A program made the translations under genes and the position numbers. 64,000 nt of DNA from Bacilli bacterium (lineage in GTDB: Bacteria > Bacillota_I > Bacilli_A > RF39 > UBA660): positions 186,001-250,000 of the forward strand of contig CAAGCO010000007.1 of the NCBI GenBank assembly GCA_900768345.1, read 5' to 3'. The notes under the pieces were generated by a model. The model was not told the DNA's origin, did no database searches, and worked only from the letters and a program-made list of their open reading frames with translations. The first letter of the stretch is position 1, and every line of letters begins with the position of its first letter. Shown here piece after piece: positions 8,815-17,570 of this stretch.

Positions 8815-9987
8815 ATGATTGAAAGATTCAAAAAAGATGAAGAAAAAAAAGTTAATACTAAAAAAATTAATGAGTTAGTTAGTACTGGTAATAAGATCTT
8901 AAAAATAATGTATATATTATTTGCAATAGTATTAATATATGTACTTGGATTAATATTTAAAGAGTGGCATATATTATCATTTGTAGGCAAAATACTTTCA
9001 ATAATATCTCCATTATTTATTGGATGGTTTATTGCTTGGTTACTTAATCCTTTAGTAAAGAAACTTACTGATAAGGGGATAAAGAGAACACTTAGTGTAG
9101 TGATAGCATATTTATTATTAATAGCTGTGTTATATGCTTTATTTGCATTTACTATACCATCACTTGGTACTCAAATATCTGAAATGGTTTCATCTGTTCC
9201 TAAAATGGTAGAAGATGTTAAAGGATGGATAGATAATGTATTTATTAAATTATCAAATTTAAGTTTAGAAAATTTAGATGGAATAAAAGCTTCATTCTTA
9301 GGCAAAATAGAAACATTTGCTCATGATATTCAAACTAATATACCAGAAATGGCTATGACAGTTGTTTCATCATTAGCTAGTGGAATAGGTAAAATAACAT
9401 TAAGTTTAATCTTAGGATTCTATATATTATTTGATTTTGATAAAGTTAGTGCTGGATTTATTAATTTATTTCCTAAGAAATCTAGAAAAGAAGTTAAATA
9501 TTTAATGGAACAATTAGATGATTCATTATTCTCTTTTGTAAGTGGAACTTTATGGTTATCATTGTTATTATTTGTAACTTCATTAATAGGTTTCTCTATA
9601 ATAGGTTTAAATGCTCCAGTTCTTGTAACAATTGTATGTGTTATTACTAACTTAATTCCATATATTGGACCTTATATGGGTGCTGCAGTTGCAGGTGCAG
9701 TTGGATTTACTCAAAGTCCATTAATAGGTATTTTAACATTAGTATTTATTGCTGTAGTTCAAACTATAGATGGAAATGTATTACAACCTTTAGTAATGAG
9801 TAAGAAACTTAATTTAAGCCCTATAACTATTATTTTATCATTAATGATATTTGAATATTTATTTGGTATTTTTGGAATGGTAATTGCTACTCCAGTAGTT
9901 GCTCTTCTTAAAATAATATATGTATTCTTTGATGAAAAATATAATTTCTTTGGTTATAGAGATAAAGAAGAAAACGATGAAGAATAG
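8815..9987 (+). CDS. AI-2E family (PerM/YtvI-like) permease
   Basis: 390 residues, about eight membrane helices. It has the family's hydrophobic N-terminal pair, an amphipathic central region (about 120-200) and the C-terminal block with LIPYIGPYMGAAVAG and VVQTIDGNVLQPLVM. Relatives export autoinducer-2 (TqsA), extrude ions or act in sporulation (YtvI); the substrate here is unknown. ATG 8815 is chosen over the upstream TTG because AGGAG (8802-8806) lies 8 bases before it. The product is of normal family length. Confidence 0.88.
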   Translation: MIERFKKDEEKKVNTKKINELVSTGNKILKIMYILFAIVLIYVLGLIFKEWHILSFVGKILSIISPLFIGWFIAWLLNPLVKKLTDKGIKRTLSVVIAYLLLIAVLYALFAFTIPSLGTQISEMVSSVPKMVEDVKGWIDNVFIKLSNLSLENLDGIKASFLGKIETFAHDIQTNIPEMAMTVVSSLASGIGKITLSLILGFYILFDFDKVSAGFINLFPKKSRKEVKYLMEQLDDSLFSFVSGTLWLSLLLFVTSLIGFSIIGLNAPVLVTIVCVITNLIPYIGPYMGAAVAGAVGFTQSPLIGILTLVFIAVVQTIDGNVLQPLVMSKKLNLSPITIILSLMIFEYLFGIFGMVIATPVVALLKIIYVFFDEKYNFFGYRDKEENDEE

Positions 9988-10009
9988 TTAATAGCTATTC
10001 TTTTATTTT
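9982..10009 (+). terminator. Terminator after the AI-2E family gene
   Basis: Stem GAATAG (9982-9987) and CTATTC (9995-10000) with a 7-base loop, then TTTTATTTT. Confidence 0.75.
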
Positions 10010-10012
10010 GCG

Positions 10013-10041
10013 TTGACTTATTCTTTTAAATGATATAGAAT
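10013..10041 (+). promoter_or_regulatory. Sigma-A promoter of the 10067 gene
   Basis: TTGACT (10013-10018), 17-base spacer, TAGAAT (10036-10041). An AAGGTG ribosome-binding site follows before the ATG at 10067. Confidence 0.65.
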
Positions 10042-10066
10042 TAACTTTAGAATAAGAAGGTGTGTA

Positions 10067-10738
10067 ATGAAGAAAGTAGTAATAAAAGAATTAGATAGAA
10101 CATTTTTAGGAATAGATTTAATGCTTTATTGTATATATGTTGTTATGGGATATATATTGATAGGTTTTCCTGAAGTTGAAATATTAAATCCTATGGAATA
10201 TTCTCCAGTATTATTTTTTATGTTTGGATTTTTCTCTTTAATTGCATATTTTTTAAATAGAAGAGTTGGTAATTATGAATATTTATTTTTGGGTTTAATT
10301 AATGTAATGGTTGCTACCTTTGTACTTGTACATGCTTTTTTTGGAAATGATGCATTGATAATGGCTTTAGTCATATCTATTTATTCATTATCAATCATAT
10401 TAAATAAAAGTTATTATTTAGTTCATATGTTAAAAAATAAAGATATCAATTTTTATCCTAAAACAATAACTGTTATTTTATTAATATTTATTGGTTTATT
10501 AACAGTATCTCCTATATTTGTTAAGTATGCTGCTGCTAATATGATTTTAGGATACTATTTAATGGCTTTTGGTTTAGTAAATTTACTTGAAGTTTTATTA
10601 ACTATATTAATTAGAAATCCAAGACTTGATAATGCATTAACTTCTATATTTGGTTTAGCTCCAGTGAAAACTACTAAAAAGAAAGTAGTACTTAAAGAAA
10701 TAAAGAAGAAGAAAATAAATAAAAATACTAAAGATTAA
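10067..10738 (+). CDS. Uncharacterised multi-pass membrane protein with Lys-rich tail
   Basis: 223 residues, about six hydrophobic helices between residues 15 and 190, then a strongly basic C-terminal tail (KKKVVLKEIKKKKINKNTKD) that should face the cytoplasm. The layout is like HdeD/DUF308-type small membrane proteins, but no diagnostic motif is visible, so no function is assigned. It is monocistronic, with its own promoter and a terminator overlapping the stop codon. Confidence 0.7.
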   Translation: MKKVVIKELDRTFLGIDLMLYCIYVVMGYILIGFPEVEILNPMEYSPVLFFMFGFFSLIAYFLNRRVGNYEYLFLGLINVMVATFVLVHAFFGNDALIMALVISIYSLSIILNKSYYLVHMLKNKDINFYPKTITVILLIFIGLLTVSPIFVKYAAANMILGYYLMAFGLVNLLEVLLTILIRNPRLDNALTSIFGLAPVKTTKKKVVLKEIKKKKINKNTKD

Positions 10739-10756
10739 TTCTTTAGTATTTTTTTG
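10724..10756 (+). terminator. Terminator overlapping the end of the 10067 gene
   Basis: Perfect 10-bp stem AATACTAAAG (10724-10733) and CTTTAGTATT (10741-10750), 7-base loop containing the stop codon, then a T tract. Confidence 0.88.
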
Positions 10757-10790
10757 TTTAATATTCATATAAATTAATGAGGTGAAAGAA

Positions 10791-11054
10791 ATGGATATAA
10801 TAAAAGTTTCAAGTAAAAGTATTTCTCAAAAGGTTGCTGGAAGTATTGCTAATTCTTTTAGAGAGGGATGTAGTGAAGTAGAAATACAAACTGTAGGAGC
10901 AGGGGCAGTAAATCAAGCTATTAAGGCAATTTCTATTGCTAGAGGTTTTGTAGCACCACTTGGTATGAATTTAATGTGTACTCCTGCTTTTTATGATGTA
11001 GTTATAGATGGCAAAGAGAAGACAGCTATTAAATTATTAGTACAAAATAAATAA
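10791..11054 (+). CDS. spoVS: Stage V sporulation protein S
   Basis: 87 residues, the standard SpoVS length. It opens MDIIKVSSKSISQKVAGSIA and contains the conserved VGAGAVNQAIKAISIARGF and FYDVVIDGKEKTAIKL segments. SpoVS is a small Alba-like, nucleic-acid-associated fold protein whose loss blocks B. subtilis sporulation at stage V. ATG 10791 is preferred to an in-frame GTG 9 bases upstream because AGGTGA lies at normal spacing. It has its own terminator. It supports, with spoVA at 61043-62792, a sporulating lineage, although SpoVS also occurs in some non-spore formers. Confidence 0.95.
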   Translation: MDIIKVSSKSISQKVAGSIANSFREGCSEVEIQTVGAGAVNQAIKAISIARGFVAPLGMNLMCTPAFYDVVIDGKEKTAIKLLVQNK

Positions 11055-11076
11055 GCAACTAGTGTTGCTTTTTTAT
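11053..11076. terminator. Bidirectional terminator between spoVS and the cyclo-ligase gene
   Basis: Stem AAGCAAC (11053-11059) and GTTGCTT (11064-11070), 4-base loop, then T's. It lies between convergent stops. Confidence 0.82.
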
Positions 11077-11591
11077 TGAATTACTTTATCAAGTTTAATA
11101 TCATATTTATCTATTGGTAACTTTTTGATAATTGTTTCTTTGTAAGATAAACCGATTGTATAAATATTTTTATTTGATAAAAACTTATCATAATATCCTT
11201 TACCATAACCAAGTCTGTAATTTTCTTTATCAAAACATAATCCAGGTACAATACAAATAGAGTTATTAAAGTTAGTCACTTTATTATTAGTAGTAGGTTC
11301 TAAAATATTAAATGATCCTTGAGATAAGTCTTTAAGGGATTCTATATAATAAAAATCCATTTCATCACTATTAACTTTTGGAACAGCAATTTTTTTCTTT
11401 TTAAGAAAATACTTAATAATATTTAAAGTATCTACTTCGTTATTAAAAGATACATATATTAAGATTGTGTCTATATTTTTAATTTCTTCTAGATTAATTA
11501 ATTTATTAAAAATAATTTTATTTTGAGTGTTTCTATCTTTTATATTATTTCTAATATTTTTATAAATTTTTCTTAATTCATTTTTATTCAT
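11073..11591 (-). CDS. 5-formyltetrahydrofolate cyclo-ligase
   Basis: 172 residues, typical for the family. N-terminal MNKNELRKIYKNIR helix, IAVPKVN segment, PGLCFDKENYRLGYGKGYYD with the ATP/folate-binding glycine-tyrosine motif, and a C-terminal Asp/Lys tail. It converts 5-formyl-THF to 5,10-methenyl-THF with ATP. On the minus strand a TGATAAAAT box ends only 6 bases before the ATG with no ribosome-binding site, so the mRNA is probably leaderless. Confidence 0.92.
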   Translation of the reverse strand: MNKNELRKIYKNIRNNIKDRNTQNKIIFNKLINLEEIKNIDTILIYVSFNNEVDTLNIIKYFLKKKKIAVPKVNSDEMDFYYIESLKDLSQGSFNILEPTTNNKVTNFNNSICIVPGLCFDKENYRLGYGKGYYDKFLSNKNIYTIGLSYKETIIKKLPIDKYDIKLDKVIQ

Positions 11592-11597
11592 AATAAT

Positions 11598-11606
11598 ATT
11601 TTATCA
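11598..11606 (-). promoter_or_regulatory. Probable leaderless promoter of the cyclo-ligase gene
   Basis: On the minus strand this reads TGATAAAAT, an extended -10. It is separated from the ATG (11591) by six bases, placing the transcription start at the start codon. Confidence 0.5.
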
Positions 11607-11660
11607 TATTTTTATTTGTAAATATATTTTAAAAATATGGAAATAGATTATTAAATAGTG

Positions 11661-11666
11661 TATAAT
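11661..11666 (+). promoter_or_regulatory. -10 element of cdaA
   Basis: TATAAT at 11661-11666, followed by a GGAGG ribosome-binding site at 11679-11683. The -35 is poor, and the TGn extension is absent. Confidence 0.5.
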
Positions 11667-11691
11667 ATTTTAATAGATGGAGGTATCAATA

Positions 11692-12522
11692 ATGATATAT
11701 ACAACTATATTGAAAATAGCAGCTAAGATACTAGATATTGCTGTTGTGTGGTTCATGTTTTATGAATTATTAAAGTATTCTAGAAATAATTTTAAGTTAA
11801 CATTAATATTTAAGGGAGTAATAATAATAGTATTATTAAAATTCTTGAGTGATTTTTTAAATTTAAATACTGTTGGTATTATTCTTGAATATGTAATTTC
11901 TTGGGGACCTTTAGCGTTGATTATAATATTTCAACCAGAAATCAGAAATGCTCTTGAAAGTATTGGTAGAAGTCAATTGCTTGGTAGACACAAGACATTA
12001 ACAGTAGATGAAAGAGAAAAGATGGTTTATGAAATAGTTAATGCTTTAGATTATTTAAAGAAAAATAAAATTGGTGCATTAATAGTTATAGAGAGAGATT
12101 ATAGTTTAGCTCAATATATAGAACCAGCTACTAAGTTATATGCTGATATTACAAGTGAGTTATTAATATCTATATTTTGGAAGAATAATCCACTTCATGA
12201 TGGTGGTGTGATTATTCAAGGAGATAAGATTACTTGTGCTGGAAGTGTATTCCCAACAAGTTCAAATCCAAATATTTCTAAGAGGTTAGGTACTCGTCAT
12301 AGAGCTGCTCTTGGAATAAGTGAAATCTCAGATTGTATTTCAGTAATTGTAAGTGAAGAAACTGGTAGAATATCAATCGCTATTCAAAGTGACTTACATT
12401 ATAATTTATCATTAGATGATGCTAGAATGTTATTATTAGAAGAGTTACAACCAAAGAAAGAAACATTCTATGAAGCTGATACTATAGAAAGCGAAGGTGA
12501 TGAAGATGAAAAAGATGCTTAA
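11692..12522 (+). CDS. cdaA: Diadenylate cyclase CdaA (c-di-AMP synthase)
   Basis: 276 residues. Three N-terminal membrane helices are followed by a DAC domain from about residue 95, with LHDGGVIIQ (the DGA motif, here DGG) and GTRHRAALG (RHR motif), both needed for ATP binding and condensation. It makes cyclic di-AMP from two ATP at the membrane. ATG 11692 is preferred over ATG 11677 because GGAGG lies 8 bases before it. The gene overlaps cdaR, as in the conserved cdaA-cdaR pair, but the usual third gene glmM is not here. Confidence 0.95.
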   Translation: MIYTTILKIAAKILDIAVVWFMFYELLKYSRNNFKLTLIFKGVIIIVLLKFLSDFLNLNTVGIILEYVISWGPLALIIIFQPEIRNALESIGRSQLLGRHKTLTVDEREKMVYEIVNALDYLKKNKIGALIVIERDYSLAQYIEPATKLYADITSELLISIFWKNNPLHDGGVIIQGDKITCAGSVFPTSSNPNISKRLGTRHRAALGISEISDCISVIVSEETGRISIAIQSDLHYNLSLDDARMLLLEELQPKKETFYEADTIESEGDEDEKDA

Positions 12523-13879
12523 GAAAATAGGTAAGTTCTTCGCTAGATTATTTAAAATGCTTTATAAAGTAATAGATGCTTTACTTGTAACGCCAATATC
12601 TAAAACAGTTTACTTTATTGGTGATAAACTAAGTAATAGAAATGGAAATTTAGATAAGTTTTTAAATAAACCTAATACATTAATATATGTTTCATTAATT
12701 TGTGCATTTGCTGCTTTCTTTGCAGTAGATAGAAAAGTTATTAATTTAGTTGAAACTGAAGCAATAGTTTTATCTAATCAACCTGTTGTTGCTGAATATA
12801 ATGAAGAAGCATATGTGGTTGAAGGTATTCCTGAAAGTGCTGATATAGTACTTATGGGAAGGAAGAGTGATTTATACTTAGCAGAACAATTAGGAGATCA
12901 TAAATTAACACTTGATTTAACTGGTTTATCTGCCGGTACTCATAAAGTTAATATTAAATATAATAATCCAATTAAATCGTTAGATTATAAAGTAGATCCA
13001 TCAAGGGCTACAATAGTTATATATCCTAAAGTTAGTGCTTCTCGTACAGTTACTACTGATATATTAAATAAAGATAAATTAGGAAGTACACTTGTAATAA
13101 GTTCTATTAAGCTTGATAGAGATGAAGTAATTATTAAATCATATAAAGAAAAATTAGAAAAGGTTGCTAGTGTTAAAGCATTAGTTGATGTCAATGCATT
13201 AAATGCTAATAGTGCTGGTACATATACTTTAGAAAATGTTAAGTTAATTGCTTATGATGAAAAAGGTACAGAAATTAAAGATATAGAAATAGTTCCAGGT
13301 ACAATAACTGCTACTGTTGTAATATCAAGTCCAAGTAAGACTGTTCCGGTTAAAGTTGTTCCAGTTGGAGAAGTTGCTAGTGGAAGTGCTATTAGTTCAA
13401 TAACTTCAAATGTAACTACTGTAACATTATATGGTGAAGAAGATGTACTTAAAGATATTAGTGAAATAGAAGTAGAAATAGATGTAAATGGACTTAGCAA
13501 AGATAAGACGTTCCAAGAAACAATAGTTAAACCTACTGGTGTTAGATCAATGTCTGATACGGCAGTAACTATTAAAGTTAAAATGGAAGGTGAAACATCT
13601 AAAGAGTTTAAAAATATACCAATTGTATTTGAACATTTAGATACAACTAAATATAAACCACTTGCTAAGAATGCTAGTGATACTAAAGTAAATGTAGTTG
13701 TTAAAGGTGTTAAATCAGTACTTAATAAATTAGATTCTAAAGATATAAAAGCATATGTTGATTTATCAGATTTAGAGCCAGGTACATATGAAGTTCCAGT
13801 AATGGTAACAGGAAGCGACTTGAAACTTACATATTCATCTAGAACTACTAAAATAGAAGTAATAATAGCTAAAAAGTAA
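12506..13879 (+). CDS. cdaR: CdaR, YbbR-domain regulator of CdaA
   Basis: About 457 residues. A basic N-terminus is followed by one membrane helix (TLIYVSLICAFAAFFAV, near residue 50) and four extracytoplasmic YbbR repeats, each with the V-G-x-P-x / DLTGLSAGTH-type strand pattern (for example LDLTGLSAGTHKV, VDVNALNANSAGTY, VDLSDLEPGTYEV). CdaR binds and modulates CdaA. It overlaps cdaA, with GAAGGTGA at 12493-12500 as ribosome-binding site; in-frame GTG 12497 and ATG 12500 are other possible starts. A strong terminator follows. Confidence 0.92.
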   Translation: MKKMLKKIGKFFARLFKMLYKVIDALLVTPISKTVYFIGDKLSNRNGNLDKFLNKPNTLIYVSLICAFAAFFAVDRKVINLVETEAIVLSNQPVVAEYNEEAYVVEGIPESADIVLMGRKSDLYLAEQLGDHKLTLDLTGLSAGTHKVNIKYNNPIKSLDYKVDPSRATIVIYPKVSASRTVTTDILNKDKLGSTLVISSIKLDRDEVIIKSYKEKLEKVASVKALVDVNALNANSAGTYTLENVKLIAYDEKGTEIKDIEIVPGTITATVVISSPSKTVPVKVVPVGEVASGSAISSITSNVTTVTLYGEEDVLKDISEIEVEIDVNGLSKDKTFQETIVKPTGVRSMSDTAVTIKVKMEGETSKEFKNIPIVFEHLDTTKYKPLAKNASDTKVNVVVKGVKSVLNKLDSKDIKAYVDLSDLEPGTYEVPVMVTGSDLKLTYSSRTTKIEVIIAKK

Positions 13880-13899
13880 AGAGTAATCTTTACTTTTTT
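13872..13899 (+). terminator. Terminator after cdaR
   Basis: 10-bp stem AAAAGTAAAG (13872-13881) and CTTTACTTTT (13888-13897), loop AGTAAT, then T's. It starts in the stop codon. Confidence 0.85.
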
Positions 13900-13945
13900 A
13901 ATTGTAATATAGTTTTATTGTGCTATACTTATAATAGGTGAAGAT

Positions 13946-15725
13946 ATGAAAAATAAAAGAGGTTTTACATTAATAGAATTACTTGCTGTAATTGCTATAA
14001 TAGCAATTCTTACATTAATGGCAGTTCCAGCTGTTATTAAAATTTACAATGAGAATGTTATTAAAGCAATGCATGTTCAAGAAAGTGAAATAAAAGAAGC
14101 AGCTAATCTTTTTGTTGAAGATTATTGTAATTCTTCAATTGACCAAACTAAGATATGTCCAAAAAGTTATAGTACTCCTGTAAATGATAAAAAAACAGTT
14201 TGTCTTCAAGATCTTCAAAATAATTCAGATAAATATATTGGCACGGTTAAATATAAAGGTTCTGATTGTAAAGGATATGTTACATATTATTTAGATTCTG
14301 AAACAGGTGTTTATGAAAATGAGAAAACATATTTATTTTGTGGTTTAAATGAAGATGGTACATTTGAATATGTAACTGATGAAAATTATGATTCAAAAGA
14401 ATATTGTAAATGTAATGATGATGAAAAAATATGTAGTTCTTCTTATTCGTCACTTTATGATGTTTTAAAAGATGAAGAAATGAATGATGGTCTAGTAAAA
14501 AAAATACAGTGGTACTCATAGGGATTCACTTAATATAGCTGGAGATAAAGATATATATTATTTTAGAGCTGAAACAAATGATGATGTTAATAAAATACTA
14601 AATAAAAATAATGTATTATTTGGAAATTATTGCTGGCAAATAATAAGAACTACTGATATGGGTGGCGTTAGATTATTATATAATGGTGAGCCAAAAGTTG
14701 TTGATGGTAAAAAACAATGTTACAATGATACTGTTATTCGTTCAATTGGAAAATCAAAATTTAATGATGGTTATGATTCTATTGGCTATGTTGGCTATAT
14801 GTATAATAAAAATGAAACAAAAAAATATAAAACTAATTACAAAGAGATGACTTTTATTTCATCTGGTGGAAATTTAGAAACTTATACTTATAAATATTCT
14901 AATGGTTTTGAATATAAAAATGGAAATTATTATTTAAAAAATGATATAAAAGAAATTTCCAATGTATCTCCTTCATCTATTGCAAATAGACATTATACTT
15001 GTTTTAGTAACTCAGACGTTTGTGAAAATGGTGAAATATATTATATAACTGGCCTTAGATTTGATGGTGATGATTATCATATATATTATATAATTTTGAA
15101 AAATGGAAATAGTGTTGAGGATGCATTAAATTCTATGATTAATAATGATAATGTTAATAAAGATAATTCAATAATTAAAACATATATAGAAGATTGGTTT
15201 GAAAAAAACATGTTAGATTTTGCTATATATTTGGAAGATAGTATATACTGTAATGATAGAAGTGTTATTGATTATGGTAACTGGGCTTCTACAAATAATG
15301 TTACTGGATATGGTATGGGATATGAAACTATAAAATTTAAAAATTATAATCTTAATGATGAATTATACTGCAAAAATATTACAGATAGATTTAGCGTTAG
15401 TAATGATAAAGCTAAATTAAAATATCCTGTTGGTTTAGTTAGTCTTTCTGAATTACATTTGCTTAAAAAAAGTAATGCCACATCTCCTAATACAGCAGGC
15501 TTTTATACTATATCACCATTGCGATATTTCACATCTTCTGAAGTAGTTGTTGGGAATTTTTTTGGTTCAAATAACTTTCAAGCACCTAATGGATACTATT
15601 TAACAAATGGACTTCCACCAAGTGTAGAATCCTATGTTAAGCCTATGATTACACTTAGTTATGATGCTGGTTATAGTGAGGGTAATGGTAGTGCTAGTAA
15701 TCCATATGTTATTTATACTAAATAA
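13946..15725 (+). pseudogene. Prepilin-like surface protein gene, frameshifted at an A8 tract
   Basis: The first frame (13946-14521) encodes a type IV prepilin-like N-terminus (KRGFTLIELLAVIAIIAI, cleavage expected at G-F, with Glu5) and a Cys-containing globular region. It ends 5 codons after an A8 run (14497-14504). The +1 frame then continues without stops to 15725: KYSGTHRDSLNIAGDKDIYY, VLFGNYCWQIIRTTDMGGVR, and a C-terminal GNGSASNPYVIYTK. Both halves belong together in related surface proteins of gut Bacilli. With one A fewer the product would be about 592 residues, so this is phase variation, RNA-polymerase slippage, real decay or a sequencing error. It is exported by pilin-like processing and its role is unknown. 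Confidence 0.85.
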
Positions 15726-15757
15726 CTATAAAAGTTAAAAAATCTTAGAAATAGGGG

Positions 15758-15786
15758 TTTACATTTTAAAAATAATATTGTATAAT
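15758..15786 (+). promoter_or_regulatory. Sigma-A promoter of the rplJ-rplL operon
   Basis: TTTACA (15758-15763), 17-base spacer, TATAAT (15781-15786). It is followed directly by the L10 leader. Confidence 0.8.
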
Positions 15787-15789
15787 CTA

Positions 15790-15893
15790 ATTCGTGAAGT
15801 GACCAAAGACAGTAAGTACAGAAGTAAATCTTACCGAGGAAACAATGAATAATGACGATTATTATGAGTTTCCTTGTCATGAGGAAACTTTTT
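15790..15893 (+). ncRNA. Ribosomal protein L10 leader with attenuator
   Basis: The segment GACCAAAGACAGTAAG to CTTACCGAGG matches the conserved kink-turn region of the Firmicutes L10 leader, bound by L10(L12)4. The word GAGGAAAC occurs at 15836-15843 and at 15881-15888. Either copy can pair with AGTTTCCT at 15867-15874: the second makes the terminator (AGTTTCCT with AGGAAACT, then T5), the first an antiterminator. Excess L10 is therefore expected to favour early termination and balance rplJ-rplL expression. Confidence 0.9.
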
Positions 15894-15913
15894 AATTTAT
15901 GAAAGGAGACTAT

Positions 15914-16417
15914 ATGGCAAGTAAAGAGATACTTAAACAAAAAGAAGCTGTTGTAAATGAAATAACTGAAAAATTAGATAGCTCTAAAACATTCTTGTTA
16001 TTAAATTATCAAGGTTTAACAGTTAGTGAATTTGCAGAGTTAAGAAGAAGTTTAAGAAAAGTTAATTCTGATGTAAAAATTTATAAAAATACTCTTATGA
16101 ATATTGCATTAACTAAGAAGAATATTAAATTAAATGATTACATGGAAGGACCAAATGCTTATCTTTTTGCTGATTCTATTATTGAACCAATCAAAGTTGT
16201 TAGTAAGTTTGCTAAAGAACATCCAGCTCTTGAAGTTAGAGTAGGATATATTGATTCAGAATTTGCTGATAGCAAAATCATTGCTGAATATGCAACTATT
16301 CCAAGTATGGAAGGATTACTTACAATGTTTGCTGGTGGCTTAATTGAACATGTAAGAAATTTAAGTATTGCATTAAATCTATATGCTGAAAAGTTAGAAA
16401 AAGGAGGAAATAATTAA
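15914..16417 (+). CDS. rplJ: Ribosomal protein L10
   Basis: 167 residues starting [17 protein letters not shown]. It has the conserved [17 protein letters not shown] and [11 protein letters not shown] segments and a C-terminal helix that docks L7/L12 dimers. It forms the base of the ribosomal stalk and autoregulates through the leader upstream. ATG 15914 is chosen over ATG 15899 because AAAGGAG lies between the two and L10 proteins begin at this Met. It is one base away from rplL. Confidence 0.97.
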   Translation: MASKEILKQKEAVVNEITEKLDSSKTFLLLNYQGLTVSEFAELRRSLRKVNSDVKIYKNTLMNIALTKKNIKLNDYMEGPNAYLFADSIIEPIKVVSKFAKEHPALEVRVGYIDSEFADSKIIAEYATIPSMEGLLTMFAGGLIEHVRNLSIALNLYAEKLEKGGNN

Positions 16418-16418
16418 T

Positions 16419-16790
16419 ATGGCAAAGATTGAAAACAAAGAAATTATTGAAGCTTTAAAAGAAAAAACTATTCTTGAAGTTAAAGAATTACTAGATATGA
16501 TGAAAGAAGAATTTGGTGTTGATCCAAGTGCTGTAGCTGTTGCTGCTGCTCCAGCTGCTGTTGAAGAAGACAATGCAGGAAGTGGAGTTAAGACTGTAGT
16601 ATTAAAAGCTGCTGGTGCTCAAAAATTACAAGTTATTAAAGTAATTAGAGAAGTTACTGGATTAGGTCTTAAAGAAGCTAAAGATATCGCTGATGCTGGT
16701 GGAAATGTTAAAGAAGGAATTCCTGCTAGTGAAGCTGAAGAATTAAAAGCTAAATTAGAAGAAGCTGGCGCTACTGTAGAATTAGCTTAA
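16419..16790 (+). CDS. rplL: Ribosomal protein L7/L12
   Basis: 123 residues, standard length. N-terminal dimerisation domain (about 1-35), Ala-rich hinge ([13 protein letters not shown]) and a C-terminal factor-binding domain with [25 protein letters not shown] sequence. It recruits translation GTPases at the ribosomal stalk. A strong AAAGGAGG ribosome-binding site overlaps the end of rplJ, fitting the need for several L12 copies per L10. A terminator-like hairpin follows. Confidence 0.98.
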   Translation: MAKIENKEIIEALKEKTILEVKELLDMMKEEFGVDPSAVAVAAAPAAVEEDNAGSGVKTVVLKAAGAQKLQVIKVIREVTGLGLKEAKDIADAGGNVKEGIPASEAEELKAKLEEAGATVELA

Positions 16791-16800
16791 TTTAACTATG

Positions 16801-16822
16801 AGCCTTGTTAAAAGGCTTTTTT
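16801..16822 (+). terminator. Terminator after rplL
   Basis: Stem AGCCTT (16801-16806) and AAGGCT (16812-16817), loop of five bases, then T6. Read-through may feed the methyltransferase gene downstream. Confidence 0.78.
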
Positions 16823-16847
16823 GCGTATATAAGAGAAGGAGAATTGT

Positions 16848-17435
16848 ATGAGTCATTATTTTGAAAATGATATGAACTTAAAGAGTGAAATTAGAGAATT
16901 AAGTTATAAGTATGATTCTTCTTTTTTCACGTTTTATAGCGATAATGGTGTGTTTAGTAAAAAGAATGTCGATTATGGAAGCAAATTATTATTAGAAACA
17001 TATCTAAAAGAAAATATATCTAACATAAAAGTATTAGATCTTGGGTGTGGTTATGGATTTATAGGAATAGTAATAAGTGTTCTTACAGATTCATATGTAG
17101 ATATGGTTGATGTTAATAAAAGAGCTATCCATCTAACAAATAGAAATATTAAACGTTATCCTAAGTTTAATGGAAGTGCATTTATAAGTGATGCATATCA
17201 AAATATTAAAAATAAATACAATGTAATTATTACTAATCCACCAATTAGAGTAGGTAAAACTAAATTATTAGAGATATTAGAAGGTGCTTTTGATCATTTG
17301 GAGAAAGATGGAGTTTTATACTTTGTTATTCGTAAAGATCAAGGAGCTTTATCAATAAAGAAGATTCTTGAAGAGCAAAGACAAGTAGAAATAATTAACA
17401 AAGATAAAGGATACTTTATATTTAAAGTAAAATAA
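16848..17435 (+). CDS. RsmC/YbxB-like class I SAM methyltransferase
   Basis: 195 residues with VLDLGCGYGFIGI (SAM-binding motif I, near residue 64), VDMVDVNKRAIHL (motif II) and VIITNPPIRVGK (motif IV, NPP(I/Y), typical of N6/N2 base methyltransferases). The size and place between rplL and rpoB match B. subtilis ybxB. It probably methylates a guanine of 16S rRNA as RsmC does; the exact site is inference. AGAAGGAG precedes the ATG. Confidence 0.9.
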   Translation: MSHYFENDMNLKSEIRELSYKYDSSFFTFYSDNGVFSKKNVDYGSKLLLETYLKENISNIKVLDLGCGYGFIGIVISVLTDSYVDMVDVNKRAIHLTNRNIKRYPKFNGSAFISDAYQNIKNKYNVIITNPPIRVGKTKLLEILEGAFDHLEKDGVLYFVIRKDQGALSIKKILEEQRQVEIINKDKGYFIFKVK

Positions 17436-17469
17436 TATAAATTTGCTTGACATTTTTTAAAAAAAATAA

Positions 17470-17499
17470 TTGACTTATTGAAATAGAGTGTGGTAAAAT
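17470..17499 (+). promoter_or_regulatory. Promoter of rpoB-rpoC
   Basis: TTGACT (17470-17475), 18-base spacer, TAAAAT (17494-17499) with TGG directly before it (extended -10). A 70-base leader follows before GTG 17571. It allows rpoBC transcription independent of the L10 attenuator. Confidence 0.68.
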
Positions 17500-17570
17500 T
17501 TTATATTGCAGTACATTTGTTTTATTTTTAAAATTTGTGTTCTTTAAAAATTTAGGATTGGGGTGAAAAA

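Noticed and set aside
14280..14519. His-rich minus-strand ORF
   Set aside because: Antisense of the prepilin-like gene; composition is explained by Asp and Glu codons on the other strand.
17447..17452. TTGACA upstream of rpoB
   Set aside because: No -10 lies 16-18 bases downstream; the nearby TTGACT at 17470 pairs with TAAAAT and is the better promoter.
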